A stretch of 58,166 nt of DNA from an uncultured Oscillospiraceae bacterium (GCA_944385665.1 CALWYB010000010.1:1-58166); one strand, 5' to 3'. Positions 23,709 to 32,924 are shown, counted from the first letter of the stretch. Translations and numbers: made by a program. Notes: generated by a model from the sequence alone, not told the origin.

Positions 23709-25211
23709 TTGGATAGCCGCGCCCCGGGCAAGGCCCAGCAGAAGATTCCCTTCTTCTCCCGCCTGCAGGTGAAATATGCCATGAGCTATCTGGCCATTCT
23801 GGCGGTGGTGCTGGTGCTGCTGAACACCTACCCCCTCATCGCCTCCCAGAACCTGCTCTTCTCCTCCAAGCGGGACTCTCTGAAAAGTCAGGCGGCGGTG
23901 ATGGCCTCCGCCCTGATGGAGCTGGAGTCCCTCAATGCCGATCAGGTGGCGAGAGTCATGAATATGCTGGACAGCACCGGCCTGAGCCGGGTGCTGGTCA
24001 CCGACCCCTCCGGCCTCATTCTCTATGACAGTCTGGAGCAGCCGGACCAGGAGGAGGGCAGCGAGACCACCCAGGCGGAAACGGACACGGAGCAGGAATA
24101 CCGCTACGCCCTGTTTCAGGAGGTGGTGCTGGCGCTGGAGGGCAGCGATGTGGTCTACTCCCAGTACCGGGACGGCTGCTTTCTCTCCACCGCCGCCACT
24201 CCCATCGTCTACCGGGGCATGACCATCGGCGCCATCTACCTTACCGAGGAGGACACCACCCAGGGCGCTCTGCTCATGAACTTACAGCAGAATCTGCGCT
24301 CCATCTCCCTGGTGCTCATCGCCATCGCCCTGACCATCAGCTTTTTCTTCTCCAAGGTGCTCACCTCCCGCATCGGCGCCCTGCTGGGAGCCATCCGCAT
24401 CGTGGGGGAGGGGGAGTACGGCCACCGCCTCCAGCCCTCGGGCAAGGACGAGCTGGCCCATCTGGCCGAGGAGTTCAACCAGCTCACTGACCGCCTCCAG
24501 ACCACCGAGGAGGTGCGCCGCCGCTTTGTCTCCGACGCCTCCCACGAGCTGAAGACTCCCCTGGCCTCCATCCGCCTGCTGGCCGACTCCATCCTCCAGA
24601 ACGAGGAGATGGACCAGGAGACGGTGCGGGACTTTGTGGGCGACATCGGGGACGAGGCCGAGCGCCTCACCCGCATCACCGAGCACCTGCTGGCCCTCAC
24701 CCGGCTGGACAGTCTGCCGGTGGGGGAGACCCACGTGGTGGACATGGCCCAGGTGACCCAGCGGGCCATCAACATGCTTACCCCGGTGGCCGAGGCCGCC
24801 GATGTAACGGTGGAGGCCAACTGGAAGCCCGGGTGTACCCTGCGGTGCACCGAGGACGACCTGTACCAGATCTGCTTCAACCTCATCGAAAACGCCATCA
24901 AATATAACTTCCCCGGCGGCCGTGTGTTTGTCACGGTGCGCCGGGACGGGGACCAGGTGCTGCTGGAAGTAGCCGACACCGGCGTGGGCATCCCGGAGGA
25001 CGAGCTGCCCAAGGTCTTTAACCGCTTCTACCGGGTGGACAAGGCCCGTTCCCGGGCCGCCGGCGGCACCGGCCTGGGGCTGTCCATCGTCCGGGACACG
25101 GTGCGCCGCCACGGCGGCTGGGTCACCGCCCAGCGCCGCCAGAGCGAGGGCAGCGTGTTCACTGTAGGCTTCCCCTGTGAGACGCCGGAGGTAGGAGGTG
25201 AGCCCTCTTGA
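23709..25211 (+). CDS. Membrane sensor histidine kinase
   Basis: 500-residue kinase starting with TTG; AAAGGAGG lies 9 nt upstream. Layout: transmembrane helix about 24-44, extracellular sensor about 45-190, second helix about 198-217, HAMP about 218-270, HisKA with H279 (SDASHELKTPLAS), then HATPase with NLIENAIKYN (N box), VADTGVGIP (G1) and GGTGLGLSIV (G2). There is no PAS domain, so sensing is likely by the extracellular loop. The stop codon overlaps the TTG start of the lipoprotein gene, coupling their translation. Confidence 0.95.
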   Translation: MDSRAPGKAQQKIPFFSRLQVKYAMSYLAILAVVLVLLNTYPLIASQNLLFSSKRDSLKSQAAVMASALMELESLNADQVARVMNMLDSTGLSRVLVTDPSGLILYDSLEQPDQEEGSETTQAETDTEQEYRYALFQEVVLALEGSDVVYSQYRDGCFLSTAATPIVYRGMTIGAIYLTEEDTTQGALLMNLQQNLRSISLVLIAIALTISFFFSKVLTSRIGALLGAIRIVGEGEYGHRLQPSGKDELAHLAEEFNQLTDRLQTTEEVRRRFVSDASHELKTPLASIRLLADSILQNEEMDQETVRDFVGDIGDEAERLTRITEHLLALTRLDSLPVGETHVVDMAQVTQRAINMLTPVAEAADVTVEANWKPGCTLRCTEDDLYQICFNLIENAIKYNFPGGRVFVTVRRDGDQVLLEVADTGVGIPEDELPKVFNRFYRVDKARSRAAGGTGLGLSIVRDTVRRHGGWVTAQRRQSEGSVFTVGFPCETPEVGGEPS

Positions 25212-25699
25212 GACGGATCGTTTCTCTTTTGCTCCTGCTGCTGCTCGTTCTGCCGGGCTGCGGGACCAGCCGCAACAGCGAGGGCTTCCAGCTCTACTTC
25301 CAGACCGACCCGGAGGCGGCCACCCACGGGGCGGCCATCTCCAGCCAGCCCTATTCCGGCAAGGGAGAACCGGGGGTGGAGGAACTCTTCTCCGCCCTGA
25401 TGAACGGTCCCACCCAGAAGGGCCTGGTCTCTCCCTTCCCCCAGGGGGTGACCCTGGTGAGCTGGGAGCTGTCGGACGGCCTGCTCACCCTGAATCTCTC
25501 CGAGCAGTACGGCGGCCTGGCCGACATCTCTCTCACCTTGGCCGACTACTGTCTGGTGCTCACCATGAGCCAGATCGCCGGAGTGGAGTCGGTGCAGATC
25601 CAGTCCGACGGCCACACCTACCACTCCCGCAGCCACCAGACCATGACCTTCCAGGAGGCAGTGCTGGACCCCACCCTGACCCCGGAGGGGGCCTCTTGA
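25208..25699 (+). CDS. GerMN-domain lipoprotein linked to the two-component system
   Basis: 163-residue exported protein. TTG start at 25208 overlapping the kinase stop, with AGGAGGT upstream. The signal peptide ends in a lipobox-like LVLPGC with the lipidated Cys at 18. The rest is a single GerMN (sporulation/germination) domain, with VEELFSALMNGPTQKGLVSPFP and LTLNLSEQYGGL typical of the family. Being coupled to the kinase gene, it probably modulates the sensor at the membrane surface. Actinobacterial LpqB, encoded after mtrA-mtrB, also carries a GerMN domain. Function is inferred from that parallel. Confidence 0.85.
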   Translation: MRRIVSLLLLLLLVLPGCGTSRNSEGFQLYFQTDPEAATHGAAISSQPYSGKGEPGVEELFSALMNGPTQKGLVSPFPQGVTLVSWELSDGLLTLNLSEQYGGLADISLTLADYCLVLTMSQIAGVESVQIQSDGHTYHSRSHQTMTFQEAVLDPTLTPEGAS

Positions 25700-25724
25700 C
25701 AAACGGGAAAAATCCGGCTACGCT
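25696..25724 (+). promoter_or_regulatory. Putative promoter of metY
   Basis: A perfect -35 TTGACA overlaps the stop codon of the GerMN gene; the best-spaced -10 is TACGCT (17 bp away), which is weak. A small GCCTG/CAGGC stem follows at about 25752-25764 in the 90-nt leader. I see no known riboswitch there. Confidence 0.35.
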
Positions 25725-25792
25725 TATACATCATCCCTGTATTTTAATAAAGTGCCTGTCTCAGGCTTGATTGACAGAAAGAAGGAGTTTCC

Positions 25793-27076
25793 ATGAGCAA
25801 CTATCAGATCGCTACCGACTGCCTCCACGCGGGCTACCGCCCCGGCAACGGGGAGCCCCGCAACTTCCCCATCGTCCAGTCCACCACCTTCCGCTATGAG
25901 ACCAGCGAGGAGATGGGCAAGCTGTTCGATCTGGAGGCCAGCGGCTACTTCTACACCCGCCTGCAGAACCCCACCAACGACGTGGTGGCGGCCAAGATCG
26001 CCGCTCTGGAGGGCGGCACCGCCGCCATGCTCCTCTCCTCCGGCCAGGCGGCCAACTTCTACGCCATCTTCAACATTGCCGGTTGCGGTGACCACGTGAT
26101 CTCCTCCACCTCCATCTACGGCGGCACCTTCAACCTGTTCGCCGTCACCATGAAGCGCATGGGCATCGAGTTCACCTTCGTGGACCCCGAGTGCTCCGAG
26201 GAGGAGCTGGACGCCGCCTTCCGGCCCAACACCAAGGCGGTCTTCGGCGAGACCATCGCCAACCCCGCCCTTACCGTGCTGGACATTGAGAAGTTCGCCA
26301 AGGCCGCCCACAAGCACGGCGTGCCCCTCATCATGGACAACACCTTCGCCACTCCTGTCAACTGCCGTCCCTTCGAGTGGGGCTGCGACATCGTCACCCA
26401 CTCCACCACCAAGTACATGGACGGCCACGCCCTCACCGTGGGCGGCGCCATCGTGGACAGCGGCAAGTTTGACTGGAACGCCCACGCCGACAAGTTCCCC
26501 GGCCTCACCACCCCCGACGAGAGCTACCACGGCGTCACCTACACCGAGCGCTTCGGCCTGGAGGGGGCCTACATCACCAAGGCCACGGTCCAGCTCATGC
26601 GGGATCTGGGCTCCATCCCCTCCCCCAACAACTGCTTCCTGCTGAACATCGGCCTGGAGACTCTGCCCCTGCGGATGAAGAAACACTGCGAGAATGCCCA
26701 GGCCGTGGCCGAGTACCTCCAGGGCCACGACAAGATCGCCTGGGTGGAGTACGCCGGGCTGCCCGGGGACAAGTACCACGAGCGGGCCAAGAAGTACATG
26801 CCCAACGGCACCTGCGGCGTGGTGGTCTTCGGCGTGAAGGGCGGTCGGGCCGCGGCCGAGAAGCTCATGGCCGGGCTGAAGCTGGCCTCCATCGCCACCC
26901 ACGTGGCCGACGCCAAGACCTGCGTGCTCCATCCCGCCTCCTCCACACACCGTCAGATGACCGATGAGGAGCTGGCCGCCGCCGGGGTCTCCCCCGACCT
27001 GGTGCGCTTCTCCGTAGGCATCGAGGACGCCAAGGACATTATTGCCGACCTGGAGCAGGCTCTGGCCAACGTCTAA
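25793..27076 (+). CDS. metY: O-acetylhomoserine sulfhydrylase (PLP enzyme)
   Basis: Makes homocysteine (or methionine with methanethiol) from O-acetyl-L-homoserine and sulfide in methionine biosynthesis. The 427-residue length is the long MetY type, not the roughly 380-residue MetB/MetC type. The PLP-binding lysine is K207 in HSTTKYMDGH; other landmarks are YTRLQNPTNDVVAAKIAALEGG near residue 50 and DNTFATPVNCRPFEWG. GAAGGAG precedes the ATG. It is flanked by a promoter-like element upstream and a GC-rich hairpin downstream, so it is probably transcribed on its own. Confidence 0.95.
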   Translation: MSNYQIATDCLHAGYRPGNGEPRNFPIVQSTTFRYETSEEMGKLFDLEASGYFYTRLQNPTNDVVAAKIAALEGGTAAMLLSSGQAANFYAIFNIAGCGDHVISSTSIYGGTFNLFAVTMKRMGIEFTFVDPECSEEELDAAFRPNTKAVFGETIANPALTVLDIEKFAKAAHKHGVPLIMDNTFATPVNCRPFEWGCDIVTHSTTKYMDGHALTVGGAIVDSGKFDWNAHADKFPGLTTPDESYHGVTYTERFGLEGAYITKATVQLMRDLGSIPSPNNCFLLNIGLETLPLRMKKHCENAQAVAEYLQGHDKIAWVEYAGLPGDKYHERAKKYMPNGTCGVVVFGVKGGRAAAEKLMAGLKLASIATHVADAKTCVLHPASSTHRQMTDEELAAAGVSPDLVRFSVGIEDAKDIIADLEQALANV

Positions 27077-27095
27077 ACCATATAAAACTTACCGG

Positions 27096-27120
27096 GCCCG
27101 GGCGGCTCTGCCGCCCGGGC
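27096..27120 (+). terminator. GC-rich hairpin after metY
   Basis: Perfect 11-bp stem (GCCCGGGCGGC and complement) with a TCT loop, 20 nt after the metY stop. It lacks a T tract (ACTCTTGACTC follows), so termination may be partial. Confidence 0.6.
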
Positions 27121-27144
27121 ACTCTTGACTCAGGAGGAATCGTT

Positions 27145-27537
27145 ATGGCAGGCGAAACCGTGTTACTCTATAACTGCTCCGGCCCCCAGTGGGCCAAGCT
27201 GCGCCAGGTTCTGGTCATGCAGCGTCTGCGCATGAAGGCGGTGGAGCCCGGCCAGTACGGCCTCCCCCTCTCCCATCTGCTGGAGGGCAGCGAGGAGAGC
27301 GCCGGAGTGGAGGAGGAGTTCTCCGACCCCATGCTGGTGTTCTGCTCCCTCACCGGCCCCAAGCTGGACCAGCTGCTGGGGGCCATGAAGCGGGCCAAGC
27401 TGCCCCCTATCCCCCTCAAGGCGGTGCTCACCCCCAGCAACCGGGACTGGACCTCCCAGCAGCTGTGGCAGGAGCTGCGCCGGGAACACCAGGCCATGCT
27501 GGAACAGCACAAACTGGGACGGCAGAAGGAGAAATAA
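27145..27537 (+). CDS. DUF3783 family protein
   Basis: 130-residue soluble protein of a small Firmicutes family without assigned function. It opens with TVLLYNCSGPQWAKLRQVL, has an acidic middle (EGSEESAGVEEEFSDPM) and the conserved segment LKAVLTPSNRDWTSQQLWQEL near the C-terminus, ending in a charged helix. It has no signal peptide or metal motif. AGGAGG lies 8 nt before the ATG. It lies between metY and a tRNA gene, which does not suggest a role. Confidence 0.75.
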   Translation: MAGETVLLYNCSGPQWAKLRQVLVMQRLRMKAVEPGQYGLPLSHLLEGSEESAGVEEEFSDPMLVFCSLTGPKLDQLLGAMKRAKLPPIPLKAVLTPSNRDWTSQQLWQELRREHQAMLEQHKLGRQKEK

Positions 27538-27553
27538 TTTTTTCCCGAAACCG

Positions 27554-27582
27554 TTGACAAATCCGATTGCTCCACTTATAAT
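27554..27582 (+). promoter_or_regulatory. Consensus promoter of tRNA-Leu
   Basis: Exact TTGACA, 17-bp spacer, exact TATAAT, about 31 nt before the tRNA 5' end. The strongest promoter in the window. Confidence 0.9.
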
Positions 27583-27613
27583 AATAAGGCGGTTTTCAAT
27601 AGACCGTCTGCTT

Positions 27614-27700
27614 GCGGCTGTGCTGGAATTGGTAGACTGGCAAGCTTGAGGTGCTTGTGTCCGGACGGGCGTACGGGTTCGACTCCCGTCAGCCGCACCA
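27614..27700 (+). tRNA. tRNA-Leu (anticodon GAG)
   Basis: 87 nt with an encoded CCA end. Acceptor stem GCGGCTG/CAGCCGC is perfect, the anticodon stem CAAGC/GCTTG encloses TTGAGGT with anticodon GAG, and a long variable arm follows as expected for Leu. The T arm is ACGGG-TTCGACT-CCCGT. The short D stem contains one U-U opposition. It has its own consensus promoter and terminator. Confidence 0.95.
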
Positions 27701-27704
27701 GAGG

Positions 27705-27740
27705 AAAAGACGACTTGTTTCGGCAAGTCGTCTTTTCTTT
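27705..27740 (+). terminator. Terminator of tRNA-Leu
   Basis: 13-bp stem AAAAGACGACTTG and its complement with loop TTTCGG, ending in TTTTCTTT. It starts 5 nt after the tRNA. Confidence 0.9.
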
Positions 27741-27796
27741 AGCCCTTTTGATTGGTACAATTTGCTACAATTGAGAGAGAGAGAAGGAGTTGCACT

Positions 27797-29179
27797 ATGA
27801 GCCAAAACAAGCCCGCAGAAAACAAAATGGGCACCATGCCAGTCAACCGATTGCTGCTGTCCATGTCCATCCCCATCATGATTTCTATGCTGGTTCAGGC
27901 GCTGTACAACGTGGTGGACAGTATCTTCGTAGCCCAGCTCAGTGAGGACGCCCTGAACGCGGTCTCCCTGGCCTTCCCCATCCAGAATCTGATGATTTCC
28001 GTTGCCGTGGGCACCGGCGTGGGCATCAACGCTCTGTTGTCCAAGAGCCTGGGCGAAAAGCGCCAGGACCGGGCCAACGCCGCCGCGATGAACGGCCTGT
28101 TTCTGGCCGCCGTCAGCTACATCGTGTTCATGCTCATCGGCCTGACCTGCTCCCGGCTGTTCTTTGCTATCCAGACCGACAAGCAGGCCATTGTGGACTA
28201 CGGCGCGGACTACATGTTTATCGTGTGCACTCTTTCGGTAGGCATGTTCTTCCAAATCACCTTTGAGCGCATCCTCCAGGCCACCGGCCGCACCCTCTAC
28301 ACCATGTTCACCCAGGCTCTGGGCGCCATCATCAACATTGTGCTGGACCCCATCCTGATCTTCGGTCTGTTCGGCCTGCCCCGCATGGAGGTGGCCGGTG
28401 CCGCTCTGGCCACGGTGCTGGGCCAGGTCATCGCCGCCATCGTCTCGGTGGTCATCAACGCCACCCGCAACCCCGACGTGCAGCTGAGCCTGAAGGGCTT
28501 CCGCCCCCAGGGCCATATCATTTCCCGCATCTATGCGGTGGGCGTGCCCTCCATCATCATGTCCTCCATCGGCTCGGTGATGGTGTTCGGCATGAACAAG
28601 ATCCTCATCGCCTTTACCACCACCGCCACCGCGGTGTTCGGTGTGTACTTCAAGCTCCAATCCTTTGTCTTTATGCCTGTGTTCGGTCTGAACAACGGCA
28701 TGGTGCCCATTGTGGCCTACAACTACGGCGCCCGCCGTCCCGACCGCATCAAGCAGACCATCAAGCTCAGCGTCATCTACGCCGTGTGCATCATGCTGGT
28801 CGGCCTGCTGATCTTCCAGGTGTTCCCCGATGTACTGCTGAACCTGTTCCGCTCGGAGCAGGACACCGGCGACATGCTCACCATCGGCGTGCCTGCCCTG
28901 CGGATCATCTCCCTGAGCTTCCTGTTTGCCGGCTACTCGGTGGTGTGCTCCTCCGTGTTTCAGGCCCTGGGCCACGGCGTACTCAGCCTGGTGGTGTCGG
29001 TGGTACGCCAGCTGGTGGTGCTGCTACCGGTATCCTTTGTGATCTCCCGCCTGGGCGGACTGTCGGTGGTGTGGTGGGCCTTCCCCATTGCCGAGCTGTT
29101 CTCGGTGGCCCTGTGTACCCTGTTTCTGCGCCGGGTCTACCGCAAGGAGATCCACCCCCTTATGGAGCCCTCCAAATAA
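27797..29179 (+). CDS. MATE-family multidrug/cation efflux transporter
   Basis: Twelve-helix antiporter that exports drugs or metabolites using a sodium or proton gradient. AAGGAG 7 nt upstream selects the ATG at 27797 (MSQNKPA), giving 460 residues. The two-fold pseudo-repeat is visible: MLVQALYNVVDSIFVAQL near the start and FGLNNGMVPIVAYNYGARRPD at the start of the second half. The substrate cannot be read. It is monocistronic, ending in a bidirectional terminator. Confidence 0.92.
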   Translation: MSQNKPAENKMGTMPVNRLLLSMSIPIMISMLVQALYNVVDSIFVAQLSEDALNAVSLAFPIQNLMISVAVGTGVGINALLSKSLGEKRQDRANAAAMNGLFLAAVSYIVFMLIGLTCSRLFFAIQTDKQAIVDYGADYMFIVCTLSVGMFFQITFERILQATGRTLYTMFTQALGAIINIVLDPILIFGLFGLPRMEVAGAALATVLGQVIAAIVSVVINATRNPDVQLSLKGFRPQGHIISRIYAVGVPSIIMSSIGSVMVFGMNKILIAFTTTATAVFGVYFKLQSFVFMPVFGLNNGMVPIVAYNYGARRPDRIKQTIKLSVIYAVCIMLVGLLIFQVFPDVLLNLFRSEQDTGDMLTIGVPALRIISLSFLFAGYSVVCSSVFQALGHGVLSLVVSVVRQLVVLLPVSFVISRLGGLSVVWWAFPIAELFSVALCTLFLRRVYRKEIHPLMEPSK

Positions 29180-29181
29180 GC

Positions 29182-29218
29182 AAAAAATTCCCGGAAGCGT
29201 GGCTTCCGGGAATTTTTT
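29182..29218. terminator. Bidirectional terminator, 17-bp stem
   Basis: Perfect stem AAAAAATTCCCGGAAGC and its complement with a GTG loop. A on one side and T on the other make it work for both convergent genes. Confidence 0.92.
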
Positions 29219-30005
29219 ACATATAGGCGATGACCTGAGCCATCATCACAAAGTGGGCAATGGAACCCAGCAGGATGAACACATGGAAGATCTCGTGGCA
29301 GCCAAAGCGGGGGTTGTTCCGTCCGGGCCACTTCACCGCGTACAGCACACCGCCCACGGTGTACAGCACGCCGCCCAGAATGAGCCAGAACATGCCCGCT
29401 CCCGGCATCAGCCGGGACAGGGGAACGATGGCAAACACTGCCAGCCAGCCCATCACCAGATAGATGACGCTGGTGAGCCACCGGGGAATATCCAGCTTGG
29501 CGATGGTAAGCACCACGCCGGCCAGAGCCAAGCCCCAGATGGTGGCGAACAGAGTCAGGCCGCCGTCATTGCGCAGCACGGTGAGACACACGGGGGTGTA
29601 GCTGCCGGCGATGAGCAGGTAGATGGAGCAGTGGTCATATTTCCGCAGGGCGATGCGCTTGGCGCGGCTGGTGTTCACACAGTGGTACAGGGTGCTGGCC
29701 GTGTACAGACACACCATGGACAGCCCATAGATGAGGAACACCGCCAGGTTGCCCCATTTGCCCATCAGAATGGACTGGACCGCCAGGAAGGCCGTGCCCA
29801 CCACAGCCAGCACAGCGCCCACACCGTGGGTGATGGCCGACCAGGGCCGCAGGCCGTCATAGGGGTCCCGCACCTCTTTCCGCCGCCGGGGACGGGGAAT
29901 GGAGAGGGAAGGCTTCGCCGTAATGGCTGTATCATGGAGCATATCAGACACCTCACAATCAAACGCGCGGAACTCGCGCCCGTCATACGCTCTTCTATGT
30001 TCCAT
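29217..30005 (-). CDS. Hemolysin III / PAQR-family membrane protein
   Basis: Seven-helix membrane protein of the HlyIII (progestin/adipoQ receptor-like) family, probably a zinc-dependent membrane hydrolase or homeostasis factor rather than a true hemolysin. GGAGGGGG 8 nt upstream selects the ATG at 30005 (MEHRRAYDG), giving 262 residues with a cytosolic N-terminal tail of about 55 residues that is longer than usual. Motifs with candidate metal ligands: STLYHCVN, KYDHCSIYLLIAGSYTP, and HEIFHVFILLGSIAH at the C-terminus. It is followed across a terminator by the MATE gene on the other strand. Confidence 0.9.
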   Translation of the reverse strand: MEHRRAYDGREFRAFDCEVSDMLHDTAITAKPSLSIPRPRRRKEVRDPYDGLRPWSAITHGVGAVLAVVGTAFLAVQSILMGKWGNLAVFLIYGLSMVCLYTASTLYHCVNTSRAKRIALRKYDHCSIYLLIAGSYTPVCLTVLRNDGGLTLFATIWGLALAGVVLTIAKLDIPRWLTSVIYLVMGWLAVFAIVPLSRLMPGAGMFWLILGGVLYTVGGVLYAVKWPGRNNPRFGCHEIFHVFILLGSIAHFVMMAQVIAYM

Positions 30006-30065
30006 AGTATAGTCCCCCTCCAGGTTAAAATCAATATGCAGAATCACCAAATCTAATTTTAAAAA

Positions 30066-32519
30066 CTAGATTACTCTATGCGGAGCATGATCTCCCGTCA
30101 GGCACTCCACCTGCACCCGGTCGTCCCGGACCAGCACATGGAGCCCGCCGCCCCGTTGGCACTGGCCCGAGAGCAGCAGGTCGGCAGCGGGGTCCTCCAC
30201 CCAGGCGGCGATGGCCCGGCGAAGAGGCCGGGCGCCATAGTCCCGGCGGCTGCCCTTTCGGGCCAACAGCCGCACCGCCTCCTCCTCCACCTGCATGGTG
30301 ACCCCCAGGCCCTCCAGCCGCCTGCCCGTCTCCCCCAGCAGCTGCCGGGTGATGGACACCAGGGTCTCCTCCCCCAGGGGGTGAAACACCAGGGCGGCGT
30401 CCAGGCGGTTCAAAAACTCTGGGGCAAAGGTGTGCTTTGCCTCCGCGAGCACCTCCCCCTCCAGGACCTTTCGGTCGCTCTCATCCCCGCCGCCAAAGCC
30501 CAGACGGGTCTTTTGCTGGAAGTGCCGGGCGCCCAGATTGGAAGTCATCACCAACACGGTATTCCGAAAGTCGGTCTTTCGTCCCTGGCTGTCGGTGAGG
30601 ACGCCCTCCTCCATCACCTGGAGGAGCACCGACCACACGTCCCGGTGGGCCTTCTCCAGCTCGTCCAGCAGCACCACCGACCAGGGGCTGCGCCGCACCC
30701 GCTCGGTGAGCTGTCCCCCCTCCTCATGGCCCACATAGCCGGGAGGAGAGCCGATGAGGCGGGAGACGCTGTGAGCCTCCATATATTCCGACATATCAAA
30801 ACGGATGAGGGCCTCGGAGCTGCCGAACAGGGTCTGAGCCAGGCTGCGGCACAGCTGGGTCTTGCCCACGCCGCTGGGTCCCAGCAGCAGAAAGCAGCCC
30901 ACCGGCCGCCGGGGGTCCTTCAGTCCCAGCCGCCCCCGGCGTACCGCCCGTGCCACCGCCTTGACGGCCTGCTCCTGGCCCAGAACAGACTGCTCCAGCG
31001 ACTGCTCCAGCTCCTCCAGGGCCTTTCGGTCGTGCTGGGTGGGGTCGCTCACCGGCACCCCCGTCCACTGGGACAGCACCGCCCGGATGTGCTCCTCCCC
31101 CACGGTGCAGGGACCCTGTCCCTGCCGCCACCGCTTCTTCCCCGCCTCCAGCTCCTTGCGGAAGTCCCCCTCCGCGTCCCGGAGCATGGCCGCCTTCTCA
31201 AAGTCCTGCTTGCGGATGGCCTGGCTCAGCTGCCGCCCCGCCTGGGCCGCCCGCTGCTCCAGCCGCTGAAGCTCCGGGGGCAGGGTACGGCCGGACAGCC
31301 GGGCCTGGGCGGCCGCCTCATCCATCAGGTCGATGGCCTTGTCGGGGAGAAACCGCTCCGGCAGGTAGCGGATGGACAGGTCCACCGCCGCCTCCAGGGC
31401 CTGGTCGGAGATGGTGATGTGATGGTGGGCCTCGTACCTCCCCCGCAGTCCCCGGAGGATGGCCAGGGTCTGGTCCCGGGTGGGCTGGCGCACGGTAATG
31501 GGCTGGAAGCGGCGCTCCAGGGCGGAGTCCTTTTCAATATACTTGCGGTACTCGTCCAGGGTGGTGGCGCCGATGACCTGGATCTCTCCCCGGGAGAGGG
31601 CGGGTTTTAAAATGTTGGCCGCGTCGATGGCCCCCTCGGCGCTGCCCGCCCCCACGATAGTGTGAAGCTCGTCGATAAAGAGGATCACATTGCCCGCCCT
31701 TCGCACCTCCTGGAGCACGTGCTTGAGCTTCTCCTCAAACTCCCCCCGGTACTTGGTGCCCGCCACCATGGCGGACAGGTCCAGGGCGCACACCCGCTTG
31801 CCCAGCAGATGGGCGGGGGCAGTGCCGTCGGCAATGGCTAAGGCCAGTCCCTCCACTACCGCCGTCTTGCCCACCCCCGGCTCGCCGATGAGGGCGGGGT
31901 TGTTTTTCGTGCGGCGGGAGAGGATCTGGATGAGCCGCCCCAGCTCCGCCTCCCGGTCGATCACCGGGTCCAGCCTCCCCTGGCGGGCCATGGCGGTGAG
32001 ATCCCGGGCACACTGGTCCAGCTGGCGGGTGTCCCCGCCGCTGCGCTCCGGCTCCCTTCGGATGACCCGGGAGATGCTCTCCTCGCCCCCCAGGGCGGCG
32101 GACAGGCGCCGGCTCAGCCGGGCGCTGTCCACCTTGCACTCCCCCAACAGCCGCACGGCGGAGCTGGTACTGTCCCGCAGCAGGCCCAGCAGCAGGTGCT
32201 CCGCGTTCACCACCGGATGGCCCAGCTTTTTGGCCTCCGCCGCCGCCTGCTGGATGGCCTGACAGCACCGGGGGGTGAGTCCCTGGTGCAGGGTGCGCCC
32301 CGGCACCCCGGTGCCCACCAGCTGGGCGATGCCAAGGCGCAGACGCTGGCTGTCCGCCCCCTCCTCCCGGAGCAGCCGGGCGGCGGTGCTGTACTCCTGG
32401 CTGGCCAGACCCAGCAGCAGGTGCTCGCTGCCCACGTAGGTGTGGCCCAGCCGGGCGGCGTTCTCCTGGGCCAGGCGAATGGCCCCCAGGGCGGTGGATG
32501 TAAAGCGGCAGTCAGCCAT
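30066..32519 (-). CDS. clpC: ClpC-type AAA+ protease ATPase subunit
   Basis: Hexameric Hsp100 unfoldase that feeds substrates to ClpP. GGAGG 7 nt before the ATG at 32519 (MADCRFT) selects a start giving 817 residues. Two Clp_N repeats occupy about 1-145. AAA domain 1 has Walker A GEPGVGKT near 210 and Walker B ILFIDELH; a UVR-like middle segment ([20 protein letters not shown]) follows; domain 2 has Walker A GPSGVGKT near 543 and [11 protein letters not shown]. The ClpP-contact tripeptide LGF is present near 671. The ctsR-mcsA-mcsB partners usual in Bacilli are absent here, so its adaptor and regulation differ or lie elsewhere. Confidence 0.93.
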   Translation of the reverse strand: MADCRFTSTALGAIRLAQENAARLGHTYVGSEHLLLGLASQEYSTAARLLREEGADSQRLRLGIAQLVGTGVPGRTLHQGLTPRCCQAIQQAAAEAKKLGHPVVNAEHLLLGLLRDSTSSAVRLLGECKVDSARLSRRLSAALGGEESISRVIRREPERSGGDTRQLDQCARDLTAMARQGRLDPVIDREAELGRLIQILSRRTKNNPALIGEPGVGKTAVVEGLALAIADGTAPAHLLGKRVCALDLSAMVAGTKYRGEFEEKLKHVLQEVRRAGNVILFIDELHTIVGAGSAEGAIDAANILKPALSRGEIQVIGATTLDEYRKYIEKDSALERRFQPITVRQPTRDQTLAILRGLRGRYEAHHHITISDQALEAAVDLSIRYLPERFLPDKAIDLMDEAAAQARLSGRTLPPELQRLEQRAAQAGRQLSQAIRKQDFEKAAMLRDAEGDFRKELEAGKKRWRQGQGPCTVGEEHIRAVLSQWTGVPVSDPTQHDRKALEELEQSLEQSVLGQEQAVKAVARAVRRGRLGLKDPRRPVGCFLLLGPSGVGKTQLCRSLAQTLFGSSEALIRFDMSEYMEAHSVSRLIGSPPGYVGHEEGGQLTERVRRSPWSVVLLDELEKAHRDVWSVLLQVMEEGVLTDSQGRKTDFRNTVLVMTSNLGARHFQQKTRLGFGGGDESDRKVLEGEVLAEAKHTFAPEFLNRLDAALVFHPLGEETLVSITRQLLGETGRRLEGLGVTMQVEEEAVRLLARKGSRRDYGARPLRRAIAAWVEDPAADLLLSGQCQRGGGLHVLVRDDRVQVECLTGDHAPHRVI

Positions 32520-32601
32520 GGGAATCCCTCCAATTTTTCCAGATCCCGGCGCGTCTCCCGGATGTTCCCGGAGCCGCCGGTCGTCTTTTTTAACTATGCC
32601 C

Positions 32602-32636
32602 GCTTTTTCAAAAATTAGCATTGCAATTTTGAAAAG
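32602..32636. promoter_or_regulatory. A/T-rich dyad over the ferredoxin promoter
   Basis: An imperfect inverted repeat (CTTTTTCAAAAATT and AATTTTGAAAAG) spans the -35 of the ferredoxin promoter in the gap between clpC and the ferredoxin gene. It looks like an operator, but no regulator can be assigned. Confidence 0.4.
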
Positions 32637-32648
32637 ATGTGGTAGAAT
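32621..32648 (+). promoter_or_regulatory. Promoter of the small ferredoxin gene
   Basis: TTGCAA, 16-bp spacer, TAGAAT, about 31 nt before the ATG. Confidence 0.6.
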
Positions 32649-32679
32649 GAGGTGTAGATTTTTAGGGAGGTGTTTTCCA

Positions 32680-32850
32680 ATGGCCTATGTTATTAGCGAT
32701 GCTTGCATCAGCTGTGGTTCCTGCGCGGATGCCTGCCCCGTGGGCGCCATTTCCCAGGGTGCTGATCACTACGAGATCAACGCCGGCGCTTGCCTGGACT
32801 GCGGTTCCTGCGCCGACACTTGCCCCATGAGCGCCATCTCTCAGGGCTAA
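32680..32850 (+). CDS. Two-cluster [4Fe-4S] ferredoxin
   Basis: Classic clostridial ferredoxin of 56 residues, an internal duplication of the unit CxxCxxCxxxCP. Cysteines 9, 12, 15, 19 and 38, 41, 44, 48 bind two [4Fe-4S] clusters; the low-potential electron carrier serves fermentative enzymes such as pyruvate:ferredoxin oxidoreductase and hydrogenase. GGGAGG lies 9 nt before the ATG at 32680. It is monocistronic, between its own promoter and two consecutive terminators, as expected for a highly expressed gene. Confidence 0.97.
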   Translation: MAYVISDACISCGSCADACPVGAISQGADHYEINAGACLDCGSCADTCPMSAISQG

Positions 32851-32867
32851 TTCCCTTCGGGGTCAAC

Positions 32868-32901
32868 AGCGCCGGCCATTGGCCGGCGCTGCTTGTTTTC
32901 T
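32868..32901 (+). terminator. Ferredoxin terminator
   Basis: 10-bp perfect stem AGCGCCGGCC and its complement with an ATT loop, then GCTTGTTTTCT, 18 nt after the ferredoxin stop. Confidence 0.8.
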
Positions 32902-32924
32902 CCCTGTTTTTTTGTTTGATCTCT

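Noticed and set aside
25725-25792. SAM-dependent riboswitch upstream of metY
   Set aside because: The leader is under 100 nt with one 5-bp stem and no conserved riboswitch core that I can recognise.
27614-29179. tRNA-Leu as an integration site for an element carrying the MATE gene
   Set aside because: No repeat of the tRNA 3' end is visible downstream and no integrase is adjacent; the recombinase gene lies 11 kb away on other genes.
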